Origin: Bolinopsis microptera
Lineage: Eukaryota; Ctenophora; Tentaculata; Lobata; Bolinopsidae
Reading direction: 5' to 3'
Assembly (NCBI RefSeq): GCF_026151205.1
Contig: NC_087083.1
Span: 124,001-188,000 of the forward strand
DNA: 64,000 nucleotides
Below the pieces are notes generated by a model. The model searched no databases, was not told the origin of the DNA, and worked only from the letters and a program-made list of their open reading frames with translations. The translations under genes were made by a program, and so were the position numbers. Positions 34,201 through 47,457 of the stretch are shown here, in pieces. The number at the start of each line of letters is the position of its first letter. The stretch's first letter is position 1.

Positions 34201-37200
34201 ATGGATCCTAATGTGCAGGTAGGAATTGTTGTCAATAACGAATCTTTAGGATTTAGGCAGGCGTGCTAAACACTGATCATGCTATAGCCCGGTATACTCA
34301 TACAGTTCAGAACACACAACACTTGTTGACTACAGCTGCTGTAATACTGTTATAAGTATATCACTGCAATGCAACGTTCTTGACAGCACAGCTGAGTTGT
34401 AACTTGTAATTATTTGTATACTATTACTAAGGTGCTAAGGTGGTTTACGGGAACGCTCATCGTGTAATTCCTTTTGTTGATTGCAAAAGTAGCACGGGAA
34501 CGAAATCAGATCACGTAATTTGTGAATTCTCCACGTTAAATTGTATTAAAGTTAAACTCTTAAACTAAACTTACGAAAATAAGTTCATTTGTATAGACAC
34601 AACATTTATACGGAACATAGATATCAATTTTCGATTAAAGTTTTACCACCCAAGACGAACGCGGAGCCACAAGAATCAGAAAAAGTTACAGTGGGGGAGG
34701 AACTGCAGAACAGTATGAAAGAAAATGTCGAGGAAACAAGTCTGGAAGTGGACGTGCAGGCATGCAAGACAGCTGCGAACACTGTAAGTTCAGTTTCACA
34801 TCACAAAATATCGAGACATTTTATTTTTTAAAGAACGTAATTCTTTGGTATAATTGGTTTAGTGTGAAAGCAGAAGAAGTATCTTCTTAAGAGTCACATA
34901 AACGATTGCATTATAAGCATGTACTGTAGATGCATAATAACAATCTTACATATTTAATCTTGCATAGATATACATTACTATATCATTGTTTGAATTGCAA
35001 GAACATAAATTTGAGTGATGATCTTGATCGGCTCATCCAGTCAATTTGTTTCGAGTTGATTTTTGCTCGAAAGGAAAACAATTATATTAAATTGAATATA
35101 CAAGTCTCGTCATCGTTTTCCATTCTTCATTCCTTTTCATACATACACAATCCGTTTAGCGTTCATGTCTGAAAAAGTTTAGAATGTACAATAGAGAGCA
35201 GGATAAGGTACCATTCATTGAATTTGATCTACTCACACCACTATTTTGATGAAAATAAAAGGCTAATGCATAGTGTGTATAAGTGTCCAGTCACGTATAA
35301 AAACATTCCTTTTCTGATCCTTTTCTGGTCCGTATTTTGAACATTTTATTTTTAGGTTACAGAATCGACGGAAAATTCAGTTCCCCCTATAATAAAAGAA
35401 AACGGCGAGGGAGCAGAATTACCACAGAAAACCGAAGAACTGAAAAGGGAACTGTCTGAACTGATAAAAAAATTCAACGCCGTCCAGTCAAAAGTTTTGT
35501 CCCTCAACTCTAAACAAGATCAAAGATTGGAAGAAATCAGCTCAACTTTAAGTAATGAAAGAAAACAAGATATGCTGGCGATAAGACAAGTACAAGCAAA
35601 ATTGGTTACCGACTTTGAAAAGAACTCTGCAGAGTTGTGGAGTAATAACAATAATGAATTTAGTGAGCTTGCTACTCGAATGATGAAGCTGGAGGAGAAG
35701 TTTATCGATGCAGATAAGAGATTTAGGAATTTGGAGAGCTTGCTGGAAGAGGTAACATTTTATTGTTGTCAGTTTAGGCAATTTAATTTACAATTTCATC
35801 ATCTAGTTTTTTTGCATTGAAATGTGGCTGATGATCTCTTCAGACCGTCGCGTTATCTGGCACACCAACTTCCCTGTGCGCGGCCTCGGTGCTCTTTTCA
35901 AGCTTCCTGAATCATGAACAGAAAGCTCATATATTAAATTATATACGTAAGAGAAGCTAGCAATAGACTAGCAGTAGCAAGCTAAGCAATTCAGACCGGT
36001 TCCCAAAATTACAAATCTCCTTTTTTTAAAATGAATATCTGAAATATATTTCATATTTGAAAATAAAATCTGTTTGAAGATTGTATTGTATGTTGTATGT
36101 TTTGGGTCATCAGGATAGTTCATCAGGCTCTAAACAGTTCTCGAAATATAATTTCAGAATTACATAATCGTGCACACCCCACCCCCAATATGGCAATATG
36201 CAGTACATTTTTAACGCAACCTATAAATGTTATTAGTATCCAATGACAGTGCGTCATACTACATAATAGGAGATAGGAGAACCGAAAACTACTTCCTATT
36301 TACGGATTTCGAGCAGCAGTTTGTTTATTCTCTTTTTCCTATGTGCATAATTTGATAGCCCTCAGCTTAATATGAAATTATGCAACAACATATGCCATCG
36401 ATCTGTTTTTATTGATTGATTCATTTAAAAGTTTTTTATTTGACATCAGGATCAGATACATCGTGGTGTCTAAATTTAATTAAAAAAGTTATGTGTTGAA
36501 TTTACGGGAAAGCTTGGCCCGCGTACTCAATGCTATTTAAAACTCTTCCTAGCAAAAGATGTTGCTCAAAATCAACCTTAGACTTTACAATTCCAAATTT
36601 TACAGGAACAAGTTGGAACCTACTGGATGGAAGGAAAAACGCAGAACAAAACTCCGCTCGTCAAAGAAAAGCCTGATCATGTCTGCCAAATGCTTCCAAA
36701 TTTCCTGAAAGTAACACTGCTGTTCACCTGTGCACTGAACTATGCTGATACTGTGACAGATATTATCACTGCTGCAGACATGTTCAGGAATGAAAAGTAT
36801 GTGTTAGGATCATTGTCACTTGGAGTTATGATCTTGGTTGGAGTTTGGATACCTTTCCATACGCGATCATTGACTCAGTCAGATGAAACAGAGAAAAAGT
36901 TCAAAGGACAAATTACGTGGAAAAGCATCTTAGCAGCCTTGACTTTCTCCTCGACACAATACTTCATACTGAAAAAGTTTCTTTTGAAGCACCCAGAAGG
37001 AAAATACGACCGCAAGAAATGTGTCAGATACAACAACATCCAATGCAGAACGGAAAAGTGCAACAATCTGAGGCATAAGATGAGGCAACTTCACGAGGGA
37101 GTCATCCTAGAGAAGATGTGTGAGAACTTACCTCAGTTCATTCTCCAAATCATAAACATAGCACCTGAGTACCTGTCACCCACTGTCACTGTATCGGGGT

Positions 37201-38636
37201 TCTGGCATTACTGGAAACTGGTGTCCCTGCTCCTTACCACTTTTTCACTTGCCAGGGCTTGTGTCAAATTTGATTTCTTTAGGCTCGATATGAACCCCCG
37301 ACTCTTCAGTTTCTGCATGATTGGAACAGGATGGAAAGCTTTGTATCCACAAAAGTATCTCAGCCTCCATCAAAAACAATTTTAGTTTTCAGTCCTTCTA
37401 GTTTCCAAAAATCTACCGAGCTAGTGTTCTGGTGTGCACAAAAGCCCCTAAGCCCGTGCATTCCTTGCCCCGCTAGCTGCCAGTCCTTGACAAACTTCCA
37501 ATAGCAAAGATCAACTAGTCATTTACAAATTGAGCACTATACAATTTTAATTGTTTTAAATATTTGACTTTGTAAAATGAGCTAAAACATTGATTTATTA
37601 GTTTCATTGATTTATTAGTTTCATTGATCTACTAGTCTTGGTCCATGCAACGGCTATAGCATGTAAAGGCTTATCAGTTGTATTCCTCATCATGTTGGTG
37701 AACCATAACTTTGCAGAGGATAAGGGGATGGGATGGTGCACCCTGACCACAGCTCTGAAAGATGTTCATTCAGATTTCCAATCCAACTGCTACTTTGAAA
37801 CCAAGGTGACAGGCCTGCTTTTTCTTTACTTACTGACATACTATGTTGGCATAAGCATACTAATTATTTCGGAGTTGCCGTTAGTCTTCAAACATAGTAT
37901 CAAGAATACGCTGAGCAAAATTGAGACTTTAGGGTCCCGCATTCGTTACGTCCTTCGGTTTATCCGTAATCTGTGGTGGATGTATGTGATGAACTTTGTA
38001 GTTCAACATCGCCACTTTATGTCAGATTTCACAAATCACCTCCCAAATGTTGAATGCACAATATTCAAAACGAAGGTCGGGCCATCTATTCTGCAGGCAT
38101 TGGGTACAGTGATTTTCACCCTTACATTCTACATGAAAGGTGACAGCAGTTTCAACAACGTTCATTTAGGGATAACTCCATTTCACTTGGCTCTCGTGGG
38201 AATCGTAATTGAGGCTATTCATCTTACTTGCCTCTTGGCAATGGTATACTGGGCTGATCCCCAACATGTTCAGTCCCTTTCAGACGAGAAAATTGCTGAA
38301 TATCTCATCAGGAAGGGCATCGTGGATGGAGCTGTTGACGTTTCGTGCTCAAGAAATGCTAAAGACATCATAAGGGAAATAATCGGAAGAAATGAAAGCA
38401 ATATCGGCGTTTACAAAGAAGACATCCGAGAAGAAATGATAGGGTACAGCAGACAATTGCCCTCTGAAAACCGTGTGAAAGGCATTGCTGAGTTTCACAG
38501 AACCTTCGCAGAGGCCATCAGGAAATGTAGCCAAAAGAACTACACTCCTTTACAACAAGATGAAGAACAGAAGAAAACAGAGGTCACTAATGACAAATCG
38601 GAAGTAGTGGATATTGAGCTTGCAGTTCGCACATGA
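34201..38636 (+). CDS. XK-related (XKR) membrane protein with N-terminal coiled coil
   Basis: Exons: 34201-34218, 34655-34783, 35356-35751, 36606 to about 37308, and about 37636-38636 (748 aa as modelled). Residues 7-49 are acidic. Residues about 75-181 are a long charged helical region (QRLEEISSTL, MKLEEKFIDADKRFRNLE) expected to form a coiled coil. The membrane part has XK-family hallmarks: NYADTVTDIITAADMF in the first helix region and CENLPQFILQIINIAPEY in the middle. Further helices and a hydrophilic C-tail follow. XKR proteins are plasma-membrane phospholipid scramblases or their relatives (CED-8, Xkr8). The exon 4/5 join is the weak point. Without splicing exon 4 would stop at 37385; I chose the CTCTTCA|GTTTCT donor because it is phase-compatible with the TACTAG acceptor. 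A coiled-coil N-terminus is unusual for this family. Confidence 0.75.
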
Positions 38637-39925
38637 AGAACAAACATCGAATGGAATCAAAACAAAACCAATAATAACTACCGTGTGAGATAAACATAAA
38701 GCTATCATTGTTTGATAAGATGTATGTAGAATTCTGCTAGAGGAAGGTAGTACCTAACATAGAAACTTCATAAGTAAGTGAATATGGCATGTTGTGTATT
38801 CACAAATAACTTTCTCAGGAGGATCTGAGTTTATTCCTGCTTCAGAGTTTTTGAACTGAAAAAATTATTTTTTATTATATTTTTCTCTGTTAACAGGTTC
38901 GAAACATTAAATTTTTCCTGGAATTAATTTTTTAGGTGTTCAGTTTTATCTAAATTTCAAATTCGTAAAATCAATAAAATACTCTATTTTGCTAGACTCA
39001 ATGACAAATTGAAAAACACATTTTACAAGTGAATATATTATAAATTATGTCAACAAAAGCATCATACAACGACGCTATATCAACAGCCTTAATTAATTAA
39101 TTAGTCTTAATTAATTAAAACTGACGTAATAGCTCGTGTAATAAATAATAAGTAGAAAATCAACACTTTGTTGATAAATTGAAATCAGTTTAATACAAAA
39201 TCTAAACCTATATGAACTTGAACTTAACAATAATAATGTCTTATTACATTGACGGTTATCGAATTTTTCATCTAAATTTTTTTGGAACAAAAACTATCAT
39301 GCTACATACATTTTTTGAATCCTAATGTGTAAAAGTTTGTTACAACATCTATTATAAAAAGTCGAACTTAATGATTTAAAATGATAATGATAGAACGGTT
39401 CTATCAGTTATAAAATTAAAGATCACTATGTGCTCACTCAAGTCGATCAATTATATTTAAATTGTCTTTCATGTTTTCCTGTAAAACATCTGAATTTTTG
39501 AAACATCTAGAAAAAGTTATTTTATTCTTGGCATGTGCCTATCACATAATTATACACATGCCATACTGTCATCAACTTACATTCAGCTGCTTCAACGAAG
39601 GCTGGAAATGATGTATCTCACAATTGATATTTTACAGATTATCAATACTATCTAAACGTAAGATTAATCTTAAATAAATAATTTATTTATTCAGCAGACA
39701 ATAAAGTCTTCTCTAACCTAAATACAAGCTCGGTATACAATTACCATAGCAACCATCTTAAAAACCAAGCTTTAAAAAATCAAAAAATCGTTCATTCTCT
39801 CGTCTATCTGCAATCAATGTTAAAAATCCTAACTGTCGTGAAAATGCTTCTCCTCGGAATCTTTCTTTCGTCAATATCTGAATCTCCTAGAATGAGTAGT
39901 GTATCTATACAGAGGCAAGTCCTTT
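38637..39925. other. Gene-free AT-rich spacer between convergent genes
   Basis: It contains the 3' flanks of the XKR-like gene (+) and NHL gene (-), with AATAAA near 38973 and TTAATTAATTAATTAG at about 39091. An X-box-like ATTACCATAGCAACC lies at 39740-39754. No exon supported. Confidence 0.5.
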
Positions 39926-42900
39926 TCACCTGTACACTTTTATCACACGATGGTTCTTTGGGTCGCAGATGTAGACGTTTTGTCTGTTGTCAACTGCTAC
40001 TCCTGTGAAATAAAATGGTCAGAATTGTGATCATCATGATGAATAGATTATTGGTGGGATTCCAACGAAGGTTCGAGACTTTCTGGAATCGAATAAAAAA
40101 GAAGAATTTATCATAATATACCCAGGATTCAGGAATCCTTCGTGGTAACATTAAGCCAATTATCTTGTCAGAATTCATCAGATAATTTTCTAATCTTCCA
40201 TGGGAAAAATTTTCTTTTCTCTACATAAACAACCTACCAGTAATAAATCCAGGGTTCTTAAGCTGCTTGTTAGTCCAAGTAAACACGTGTTGTTTGCAGT
40301 CCAGGTCAATAAAGAGGACCTCTCCCTGACTGGTTCCTACTACCAGTATACCGTAGCCTGCGTAACTGCAACAATCAGGATGCTGGGGTAGTGCAATGGT
40401 GTCTACTGGGTTTCCTAGCTTGTCCCATATGCTGATTCTCTTGTTGCCCCGGTCACAGACTATCAGTAGTTCCTTCTCGGGGTACACTGCTATACCTGGG
40501 TGGGACACGGGTTATTTAGGTATTATTTACGGTGTTAGGTATTGGGCGTTTGTTATGTTCTGTGGAATTTACGAAAGAATTTAAAACAGTTTATTGATGA
40601 AGTCTAAAAATGCAACTACAAGAATTTTCCCACAAAATAGAAGCCTGTTCCTCAAATCGTTCAAGTTAAAAATCAGCAGTTAAAAGGAAACCCATTACGT
40701 TTGGCAGGTTGGATCTCTTAAAAAAGGGGGAAAAAAGGGGGAAAAAAAGAAAAAGAAAGGAAAAAAAGAAGAAAATGAAACTTACCTCCAGGTTTATTCA
40801 AGGTGAAAGGACCATTATCGTCCCCAAACATACAGTATGTATCCCCGAAGCTAGTGAGTCCTATAACTCTGTTGTTCTGCTCTTCTACTACGTAAATGTA
40901 ACCGTTCATGTAGCATATCCCATCAGGGGAGGGGAAGTGACCCAGATCTGTCTTTAGGTCTGGTGAATCTGTGAAAATGTTATGTTAATTTTAATAAAAC
41001 CTTAAATGGTATGTTAATTATAATACAACCTTAAAATGGTATGTTAATTTTGTTGTGTAATGCACGGTTTATAATATGGAGATTAGAGTTAGGGATTGAA
41101 TATTTGAAGATGGATACAGATTGAATATAGATTACGGATGATCTGTACTTTATACCTACATCAGGATCACAACTAAGATTTACAACTCAACAGTTGACGA
41201 ATCCTAGCCAGAATATCATCACAAGCTGACGAGGCAACAGAAAATCTAACTTTATCCACTAAAAAACGTGTAATAATATTAAAATGTGTCAGTTATCTAT
41301 TTACCTGATCGTAGCATGTAGAGATGCTGGTCCTCTTCTGAGGTGACAAACACATCGTTACCAGCTGCACATACTCCAAACGCCTTGGGGAACATTCTCG
41401 TACACTTCAACTCATCTTCCACGTTCTCAAGCTATGGGAACAGAACTGTTAGATTGCGGATATTTAGAGTAGAATTAGACTTTAATTAAATTTGCACAGC
41501 AACATAATGAGAATGATAAATAATTTGAAGAAACTTAAATCTGCTGCGCAGGACATTTAAATCAGTTCAAGAACTGTTAATATAGTGTCATTCTAAGGAC
41601 TAAGATGATTTTATAAATTATGAATTAGCTTTGAAAAAAATGTTTATCAGCAGAATTCAAGAAGTGCCACAGTTTGAAAATTAGATATCTAAAAGATGAA
41701 CACCACACTACTGATGACAGTAGTATGGTAACATTGCCTTATTTGGGCATCACGTGAAAATTTACCTGATAAATAAGTCCAGCCTCCCAGTCGCTTACGA
41801 AAACATCTCCAGCATCATTACAGCAAACTCCAAACGGGAACTTTAGTTTAGTCTCCCCAAACTTCTTGTAGGGACACGTTGTTCGGTACAGAGAACTGAG
41901 ACTACCTAGAAACGACGCTTATTAGAATCATGTTTTTAATTATTCATTTTAATCAAAATTTATTAATTGTAATTAGCAGGAATGGAATCGTAGATTTCTT
42001 GGATATATCATAAGTCAGATTCTCGTTGTCAGTTAAGTAAAGTATTGTTAGGTCGTAATTATGTTGTTAGTAAGTGAATTACTGCGGTTTTATAATTTTA
42101 GTTTTACTAGGGTCTGTAGCTTTATACTTTTATAGTTTCATTGTATTAATGGTAACTTTAGTTTCATAGTTTTACCCACTTAATACATTGTTCTCTAATC
42201 CCTCTACCCGCTCTATAAGCTCAAGAGTGTACTGGAGAAAACGTGGAATGACTGCATGAGACTTGCGCCAAAGAATCTTCTTTTTCTTGCAAGAACATTT
42301 ATAACAGGGTCTAGGGAGCTCGGAGAATACTTTTGAAGATCTACAGCAAATACGAAACATGAAGTTGAAATTTACTCAACTCAATGCCATGGTTATAATA
42401 CAATGTGAGCTGAAATTCGAGTAGGAGCTTACAATCGCAAATCTGTTTTCGAGGAATTAGCGCAGGGTATGATAATTGATTTTTCATTGTGACTGTATGC
42501 ACATTACACAATTCCTTTCAACATACTTCCCATTTCCCAGCCACTATTAACATTCCAGTAATGTTATTTTCTCGGTTGGCTAGGAACCCAAACTGGTGGA
42601 TCCTTGCTAATATGTGCATAATTATCTGGAGACTTGAATATTCTAATAAGAAGTAAGACTTCAACCAAAAAGCACGTACAAAAACTAAATTATCCAATAT
42701 AAAACATGTGTACCGTTAGTGAACCAGATCTTGCCAAAACTGAGAGCATCATTCTTTCTTTGGTTCCACTTGTTTGCAAACTTCACCACACCAAACACCG
42801 ACACATCCTTCGCAACCACCAACCCCGGACCACTGGCCCATCGCCATGACGTCACGCGAGCCAATAACTCTCCCCATTGCTTGCGGAGAATGGTGATAAG

Positions 42901-43083
42901 CACTTCTTTTCTGTCGAATGTGAAGACAACTCGATCGTCAAATCTGATAGCGTGGGTGGGCTCGTAGTAAACTATCTCTGTTTGCTTGGCTGGATAGATC
43001 AAGTTGGTGATGGTGGTCACCAGGTCCCGCACAAGGGTGTAAAGAACGAATGAGATGGCGGAGAGTGTTTCCTTCCAAGGCAT
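39926..43083 (-). CDS. NHL-repeat beta-propeller protein (384 aa)
   Basis: Exons 42714-43083, 41766-41905, 41305-41431, 40786-40968, 40238-40495 and 39926-40002 join in phase (1155 nt). The first 123 aa start MPWKETLSAI and carry a hydrophobic stretch (residues about 8-30) and a charged region, without recognised domains. The rest is about six NHL-type blades: FGVCCNDAGDVFVSDWEAGL, FGVCAAGNDVFV, DGICYMNGYIYVVEEQNNRV, PGIAVYPEKELLIVCDRGNK, YGILVVGTSQGEVLFID and VAVDNRQNVYICDPKNHRV. A complete propeller normally binds protein or RNA. There is no RING or B-box, so it is not a TRIM/LIN-41 type. The last five exons cut the propeller near blade boundaries. All junctions are GT-AG, with strong donors such as GTAAGT. 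Confidence 0.85.
40716..40785. repeat. Polypurine tract at an intron donor
   Basis: AAAAAAGGGGG-type units then an AAAGAAAGG run. On the minus strand this C/T tract begins about 12 nt after the donor of NHL exon 4 (GGAG|GTAAGTTTC). Confidence 0.85.
41738..41757 (-). other. Copy 2 of the conserved 20-bp motif, next to a splice donor
   Basis: Minus strand CACGTGATGCCCAAATAAGG lies 8 nt downstream of the NHL exon 2 donor (CAG|GTAAATTTT). Including the preceding TTTT it is identical to copy 1 over 24 bp. Confidence 0.8.
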
Positions 43084-45225
43084 GTTGAGGATCAGAAATG
43101 ACTCGTTGTTTACATGTATTTTCTTAAAACGTCGTTAGTAGTGATATGGTAAGCAAATTAACAAAGGACTTGAGCTATAAAACACGCGGAGTATAATGAA
43201 ATGAACGATAGATAAGTTACTATGAGCTGACAGTCGCGTCAAGAAACATCAAAGAATGTTACCAAGAATGCGCAAGTTATTCAATAATTCAGAAATTCAG
43301 GCAAATATTTTATATGCAGAGCACTGTGCATGTGGATATTTATGACTCTCTTAAAGTTAAACTGTGAAAGTTAAGCGGTATATCAGAGGCTAGATGGAAC
43401 GATTTTCCTGGAAATGAAGTACTAAAACTAAAATTTCGTTTAAGAAAATGAGAAAGTGTTACGGAATATCGCTAGAAAATTAACGTTAGGCCACATAATT
43501 GCATTATACGATTATAAAATAGAAAAGCAGTAATTAAAATGTAATGTGATCTGGAATCTTTCATCTTAAATACATAAATATTATGATTAACCGCTGTATC
43601 ATTGTTTGTTTACATTTGAGGTCTGGACATCGCATAATCGAACAGACTCAAATGTTCGAGTCGATGATTTATACTCTACTGATTTCTGAATGTAACAGTA
43701 ATTGCTTTACGTGTCTATCTAACGATGCGAATGAACCGACAAATCATTATCATAGTACACAGAAACAAGATATACAGCACACGATCAGAAATTCAAAGAA
43801 TCTCCGGTATTTACCGTCTAATTTACATTAAACTCATAGCATGAAGGCCAGCACAGGACATAGTGAAAGTAATAGCCGAGAGGAGAAAGTGCACAATTTT
43901 ATTTGCATTACATCATCCGGTCTGGTTTACAGTAAACCGGTAGTTGTACTTCTGGTTTGTATTTTGCAATGATGATCAAACCTTCAGTTGCAACCACTTA
44001 TAGCAAACAGTGCAGTTAATGTGACAAATATGTGAAATTAAAAGACACGATCGGTAAATTAATTGCCATTAAATCCGTCTGACATGAGTACTGTAAAATC
44101 ATTAATCGAACAGTTACCATGACAACAGTCGATACTATTTTATAAGCAGTGCTCATCTAATTTGAGCGGGTACCTAGCAACAAAATAATAATCCTACTAT
44201 GTAAGATTTCTTAGAACATTAACAAATGAAACACAGTTTTGCTCTGCTGGGGGATTATACAGTCAGTGTCATGCAAATTAGTGAGACCACATAGAAACAC
44301 GTTATACTTATAGTCTGCAGTAAAAATGAGGTTACCACGTTCCGTTGAAGTGACCTTGAACAAAGGGGTCGAAATTTGATATCAGCAAATTAAGCAGAAA
44401 AACCTCAAATGTCGGCTGTTTATCAATCGCTTGAACGATTCTGAATTGCACCATCAACAGTGGCGATCCCATGAATTAACCTTGATTAACGTCGTTACAT
44501 AGACGTTGAATCCTTACTTACGCAAAATTATCCTAAAAATATTTGAGTACATACTTTGTAAAAATATTAAAAACGAAGGGCATAACATCTGATGATAAAA
44601 CATTCTACCACTTTCCCCGGCAGCCCAGAAAATGCCGCTACAAAGCGTGTAGAGGGTGAGAACGAGAGACTGAAGGAGAGAGGCCGGGTGAATGTTTTTG
44701 GTAGAATAGAACAGGAATTATTATGTGTGTAGGGTGCTGACAGAGTGTGGACTTGTTCAACTTTGTCGCACCCAGCCACCAGTGCCCTATTTTTAGATAG
44801 TTTTACTGAGAATAGACAGGTAGGAGATTAAAGATGGCAGGACACTGCATCATACATTCTGGGATAATAGCCAGTGATTTAGTGATGTTGGAACCTTTCC
44901 ATGGTAGAGCGCAGCAAGGACTACAATCTACATGTTACTGAAGAAGGCAGGGAGAAACTCTACAAAGGAACTGCGAACCCTGATGTATGGAGAGGGTTAT
45001 ATCTGGTGTAGATTAGACTTAGTCCCGACCGGGTAGTAGACTTTCATTGTTCAGTTAGTTCAGGGTGGCGTTGATATCAAGGTCAGTCATGTAAGACAGG
45101 TATTATATTTTAGAATATTGAGAACTACTGAATATCCGGGGTGTGGTCTGTCATAAACAATATGATATAACAATTGCTGTTCTTTCTTAAGAATTTCTTT
45201 TTTCTTCAGAAATTTACCACAAAGA
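43084..45225. other. Gene-free spacer
   Basis: About 2.1 kb upstream of the NHL gene and downstream of the 45.2-kb gene. The frame at 44567-44779 and others have no recognisable product. No repeat arrays or palindromes stand out. Confidence 0.5.
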
Positions 45226-47457
45226 TCAATATGTAGTGTAAACTGCAAAGAAAGTACAAGATACAGTTTCTTAACAATTACAACAAGGTAGTAAAAATCC
45301 AGTATTTATCTCTTAAATCTACTTACAAAGGTAGTCGAACCCATTTCCACTCATTTCATCGTCACTATCATCAACATCGCTCATGTCCTCATCTTCAGCT
45401 TCCACTACTGTTTTGAAAATGTCGTCATCTCTATCGAAATCGTCCGAGAACAGATTATCCAGATTCAATAACGAGTCAGTCCTGTTGTCCTGAGAATTTG
45501 GAAATTAACATCAGTTCTTTATTACACCAATCTCACCCACACTCAATTGAAAGAGGCACAAATATCATAATAAGTAATACAAACAAACAAAATTCGCAAT
45601 CAAATACTCAAAAATTCTGCCAAAAAAAAAAACACTATTAACGACTCTCTACCCGGAGTTATTAACTGTATTTTAAACTTGTATCTAAAAAATTGTTAAC
45701 TAACTGTATGGTTTACTTACCACTGACAATTGACTGAACTCTCGATATAACTTGATACTCCTCCTAGCCCACTTGATCTCATCTCTGACACTCATTTCTG
45801 GCAGACAGATATATCTAGCAAGACAGCTGTTTGTTCTGGAGGCTTCTCTCTGTTTTATTGGTTTCTTCGGGGCGAAACTCCTACTCCGGCTCTGGGAGAG
45901 ATAATAGGTTTTAGTATTCTGGTTAGGGATAATTGTTTAGTGCTCTGGTTAGGGATAATTGTTTAGTATTCTGTGATAATCAGGTCTCCTATCCATTAAA
46001 GAACAATGCATTGACAATAATCATCAAGAGATCATAACCCTCTCTGAGAAATCAACTGAAACTTTTTAAAACTCACCAATACAGACTGAAGATCCTCATC
46101 GTCCTCTCTTATCTCAGTTGAAGCGAAGTTAGTCTTCTTATCCGTCCGGGGGCGGGTGATGATGGGGATTGTGGGGGAGAAAAGGGGGGTGAGAGGTGGG
46201 GGCACTCTTGTTGTGGGGGATACCTGGTGGTGGAACAATTTGTTTAGTTTCAATGATACAAAACGTTTATTTAATTGTAAAGTACGAGTGTTTGTATTGA
46301 CTGTAATGCGTTTATGCCGAAGCATGAGATATTTGAAAAGATCGATATGGGAGATATCTCCTTATTTGGGCACCACGTGTAATGTTCTTACCGCAGGGGA
46401 CGTGTTCTGATTATATCCCTTTTGCCGTTGTTGTAAGTATAGTGAACACACTGCTGCTCGTTTTATGTTATCCACTTTCGTCTTACGGATCGAGGCTCTC
46501 TTTTCCTCTGAACTGCGTACAAAAGATTGTTCAGTAAAAATACAAGCTTTTAACAATTAAAAAATGATTGGCTCACAAATTCCCAACTTGATGATCTTTA
46601 CTGCGGTGACAATAAGAGCTTAAGTAGAGCTATACAAAAAGCTCACTCCCTCTGCCTGTAACCTCAGTTCACATCATTTCACTTGGCTATACCTATATAA
46701 AGGAAATGTATAGTAATGTTTACCTGTTAAATGCATGTTCGGTAGGTTTAGTTTCCACCAGAATATCGAGATTCTTAGAGGGATCAGCATTGCTGACAGC
46801 TCGGATCAGTTTCCTTTTTACTCCTCCTTGCCGAACTAGCGGTCTCGTGTTTAAAGGCTGGTCTCCTGCCTGAAGTAGAGTTTTTGTTACTATAAGTTAA
46901 TAAAAGCAGCCGACTATTAATGTAAGTGAGGTATTTGTTAACATAAGTAAATAAAAAAGTAACGTATTTGTTACTATAAGTAAATAAAAGCTACCGACTT
47001 TATTAATAGAATTACTATGATCATAGTAATTCTATTAACATCAGTCGGCTCGAGTATAACTAATATTATGGTGTCACTTTAAGCGCTTGCTAATTTGAAT
47101 AATTCTTATTTGAAGATTATAAAAAGAAAATCATCCACCGCGTAGCCTTACACGCATCACTTCAAAAGCACATTTTGATAATTTTGACGATTAATATGGC
47201 TAATGACTCGTTATTTTCCTTGTGATCACATATCTGCTAATTCTTAACCCCACAACAATCAACTGATTCGATTAATAAAGTAATAACAGCAGGGTGACGC
47301 TAACCTTCTGAAACTGAACTTGGCTTGATAAGGAAGAAAGCAACATGGGCGTGGACACAAGAGAGAACAAGTGCCTACTTAAGTCACGGTAGTATTTGTG
47401 GTCAACTTCTAGCAATGATGGGTGGGCAGTCTTTTGGTTGGACATAGGCAGCAACAT
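45226..47457 (-). CDS. Seven-exon protein of unknown function (305 aa), acidic C-terminus
   Basis: Exons 47305-47457, 46724-46869, 46392-46512, 46077-46223, 45721-45891, 45327-45489 and 45226-45242 join in phase (918 nt). It starts MLLPMSNQKTAHP. It has a basic middle (EEKRASIRKTKVDNIKR), a Pro/Thr-rich stretch (VPPPLTPLFSPTIPIITRP), a conserved-looking block (CLARYICLPEMSVRDEIKWA) and a highly acidic tail (DMSDVDDSDDEMSG). I do not recognise the family; the charge pattern would suit a nuclear or scaffold protein. The tiny last exon rests on a strong acceptor (TTTCTTTGCAG|). The start ATG at 47457 follows an in-frame stop. It could also be the 3' part of the gene at 48.8-59.4 kb if a connecting exon was missed. 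Confidence 0.6.
46361..46380 (-). other. Copy 3 of the conserved 20-bp motif, next to a splice donor
   Basis: Minus strand CACGTGGTGCCCAAATAAGG (one substitution) starts 11 nt downstream of the exon 3 donor of the 45.2-47.5 kb gene (GCG|GTAAGAACATTA). Confidence 0.8.
46879..47056. repeat. Tandem AT-rich repeats ending in a perfect 34-bp palindrome
   Basis: Three imperfect copies of a GTTACTATAAGTWAATAAAAGC then CCGACT unit (near 46890, 46940 and 46970) run into 47004-47037. This is a perfect palindrome with half-site TAATAGAATTACTATGA, extended on both sides by ACCGACT..AGTCGGC. It lies in intron 1 of the 305-aa protein gene. Confidence 0.9.

Noticed and set aside
36627-37385. Treating the first XKR exon and the 37638-38636 frame as two genes
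   Set aside because: Each holds only half of an XK-family membrane domain and they are adjacent on one strand, so one spliced gene is more likely despite the weak donor.
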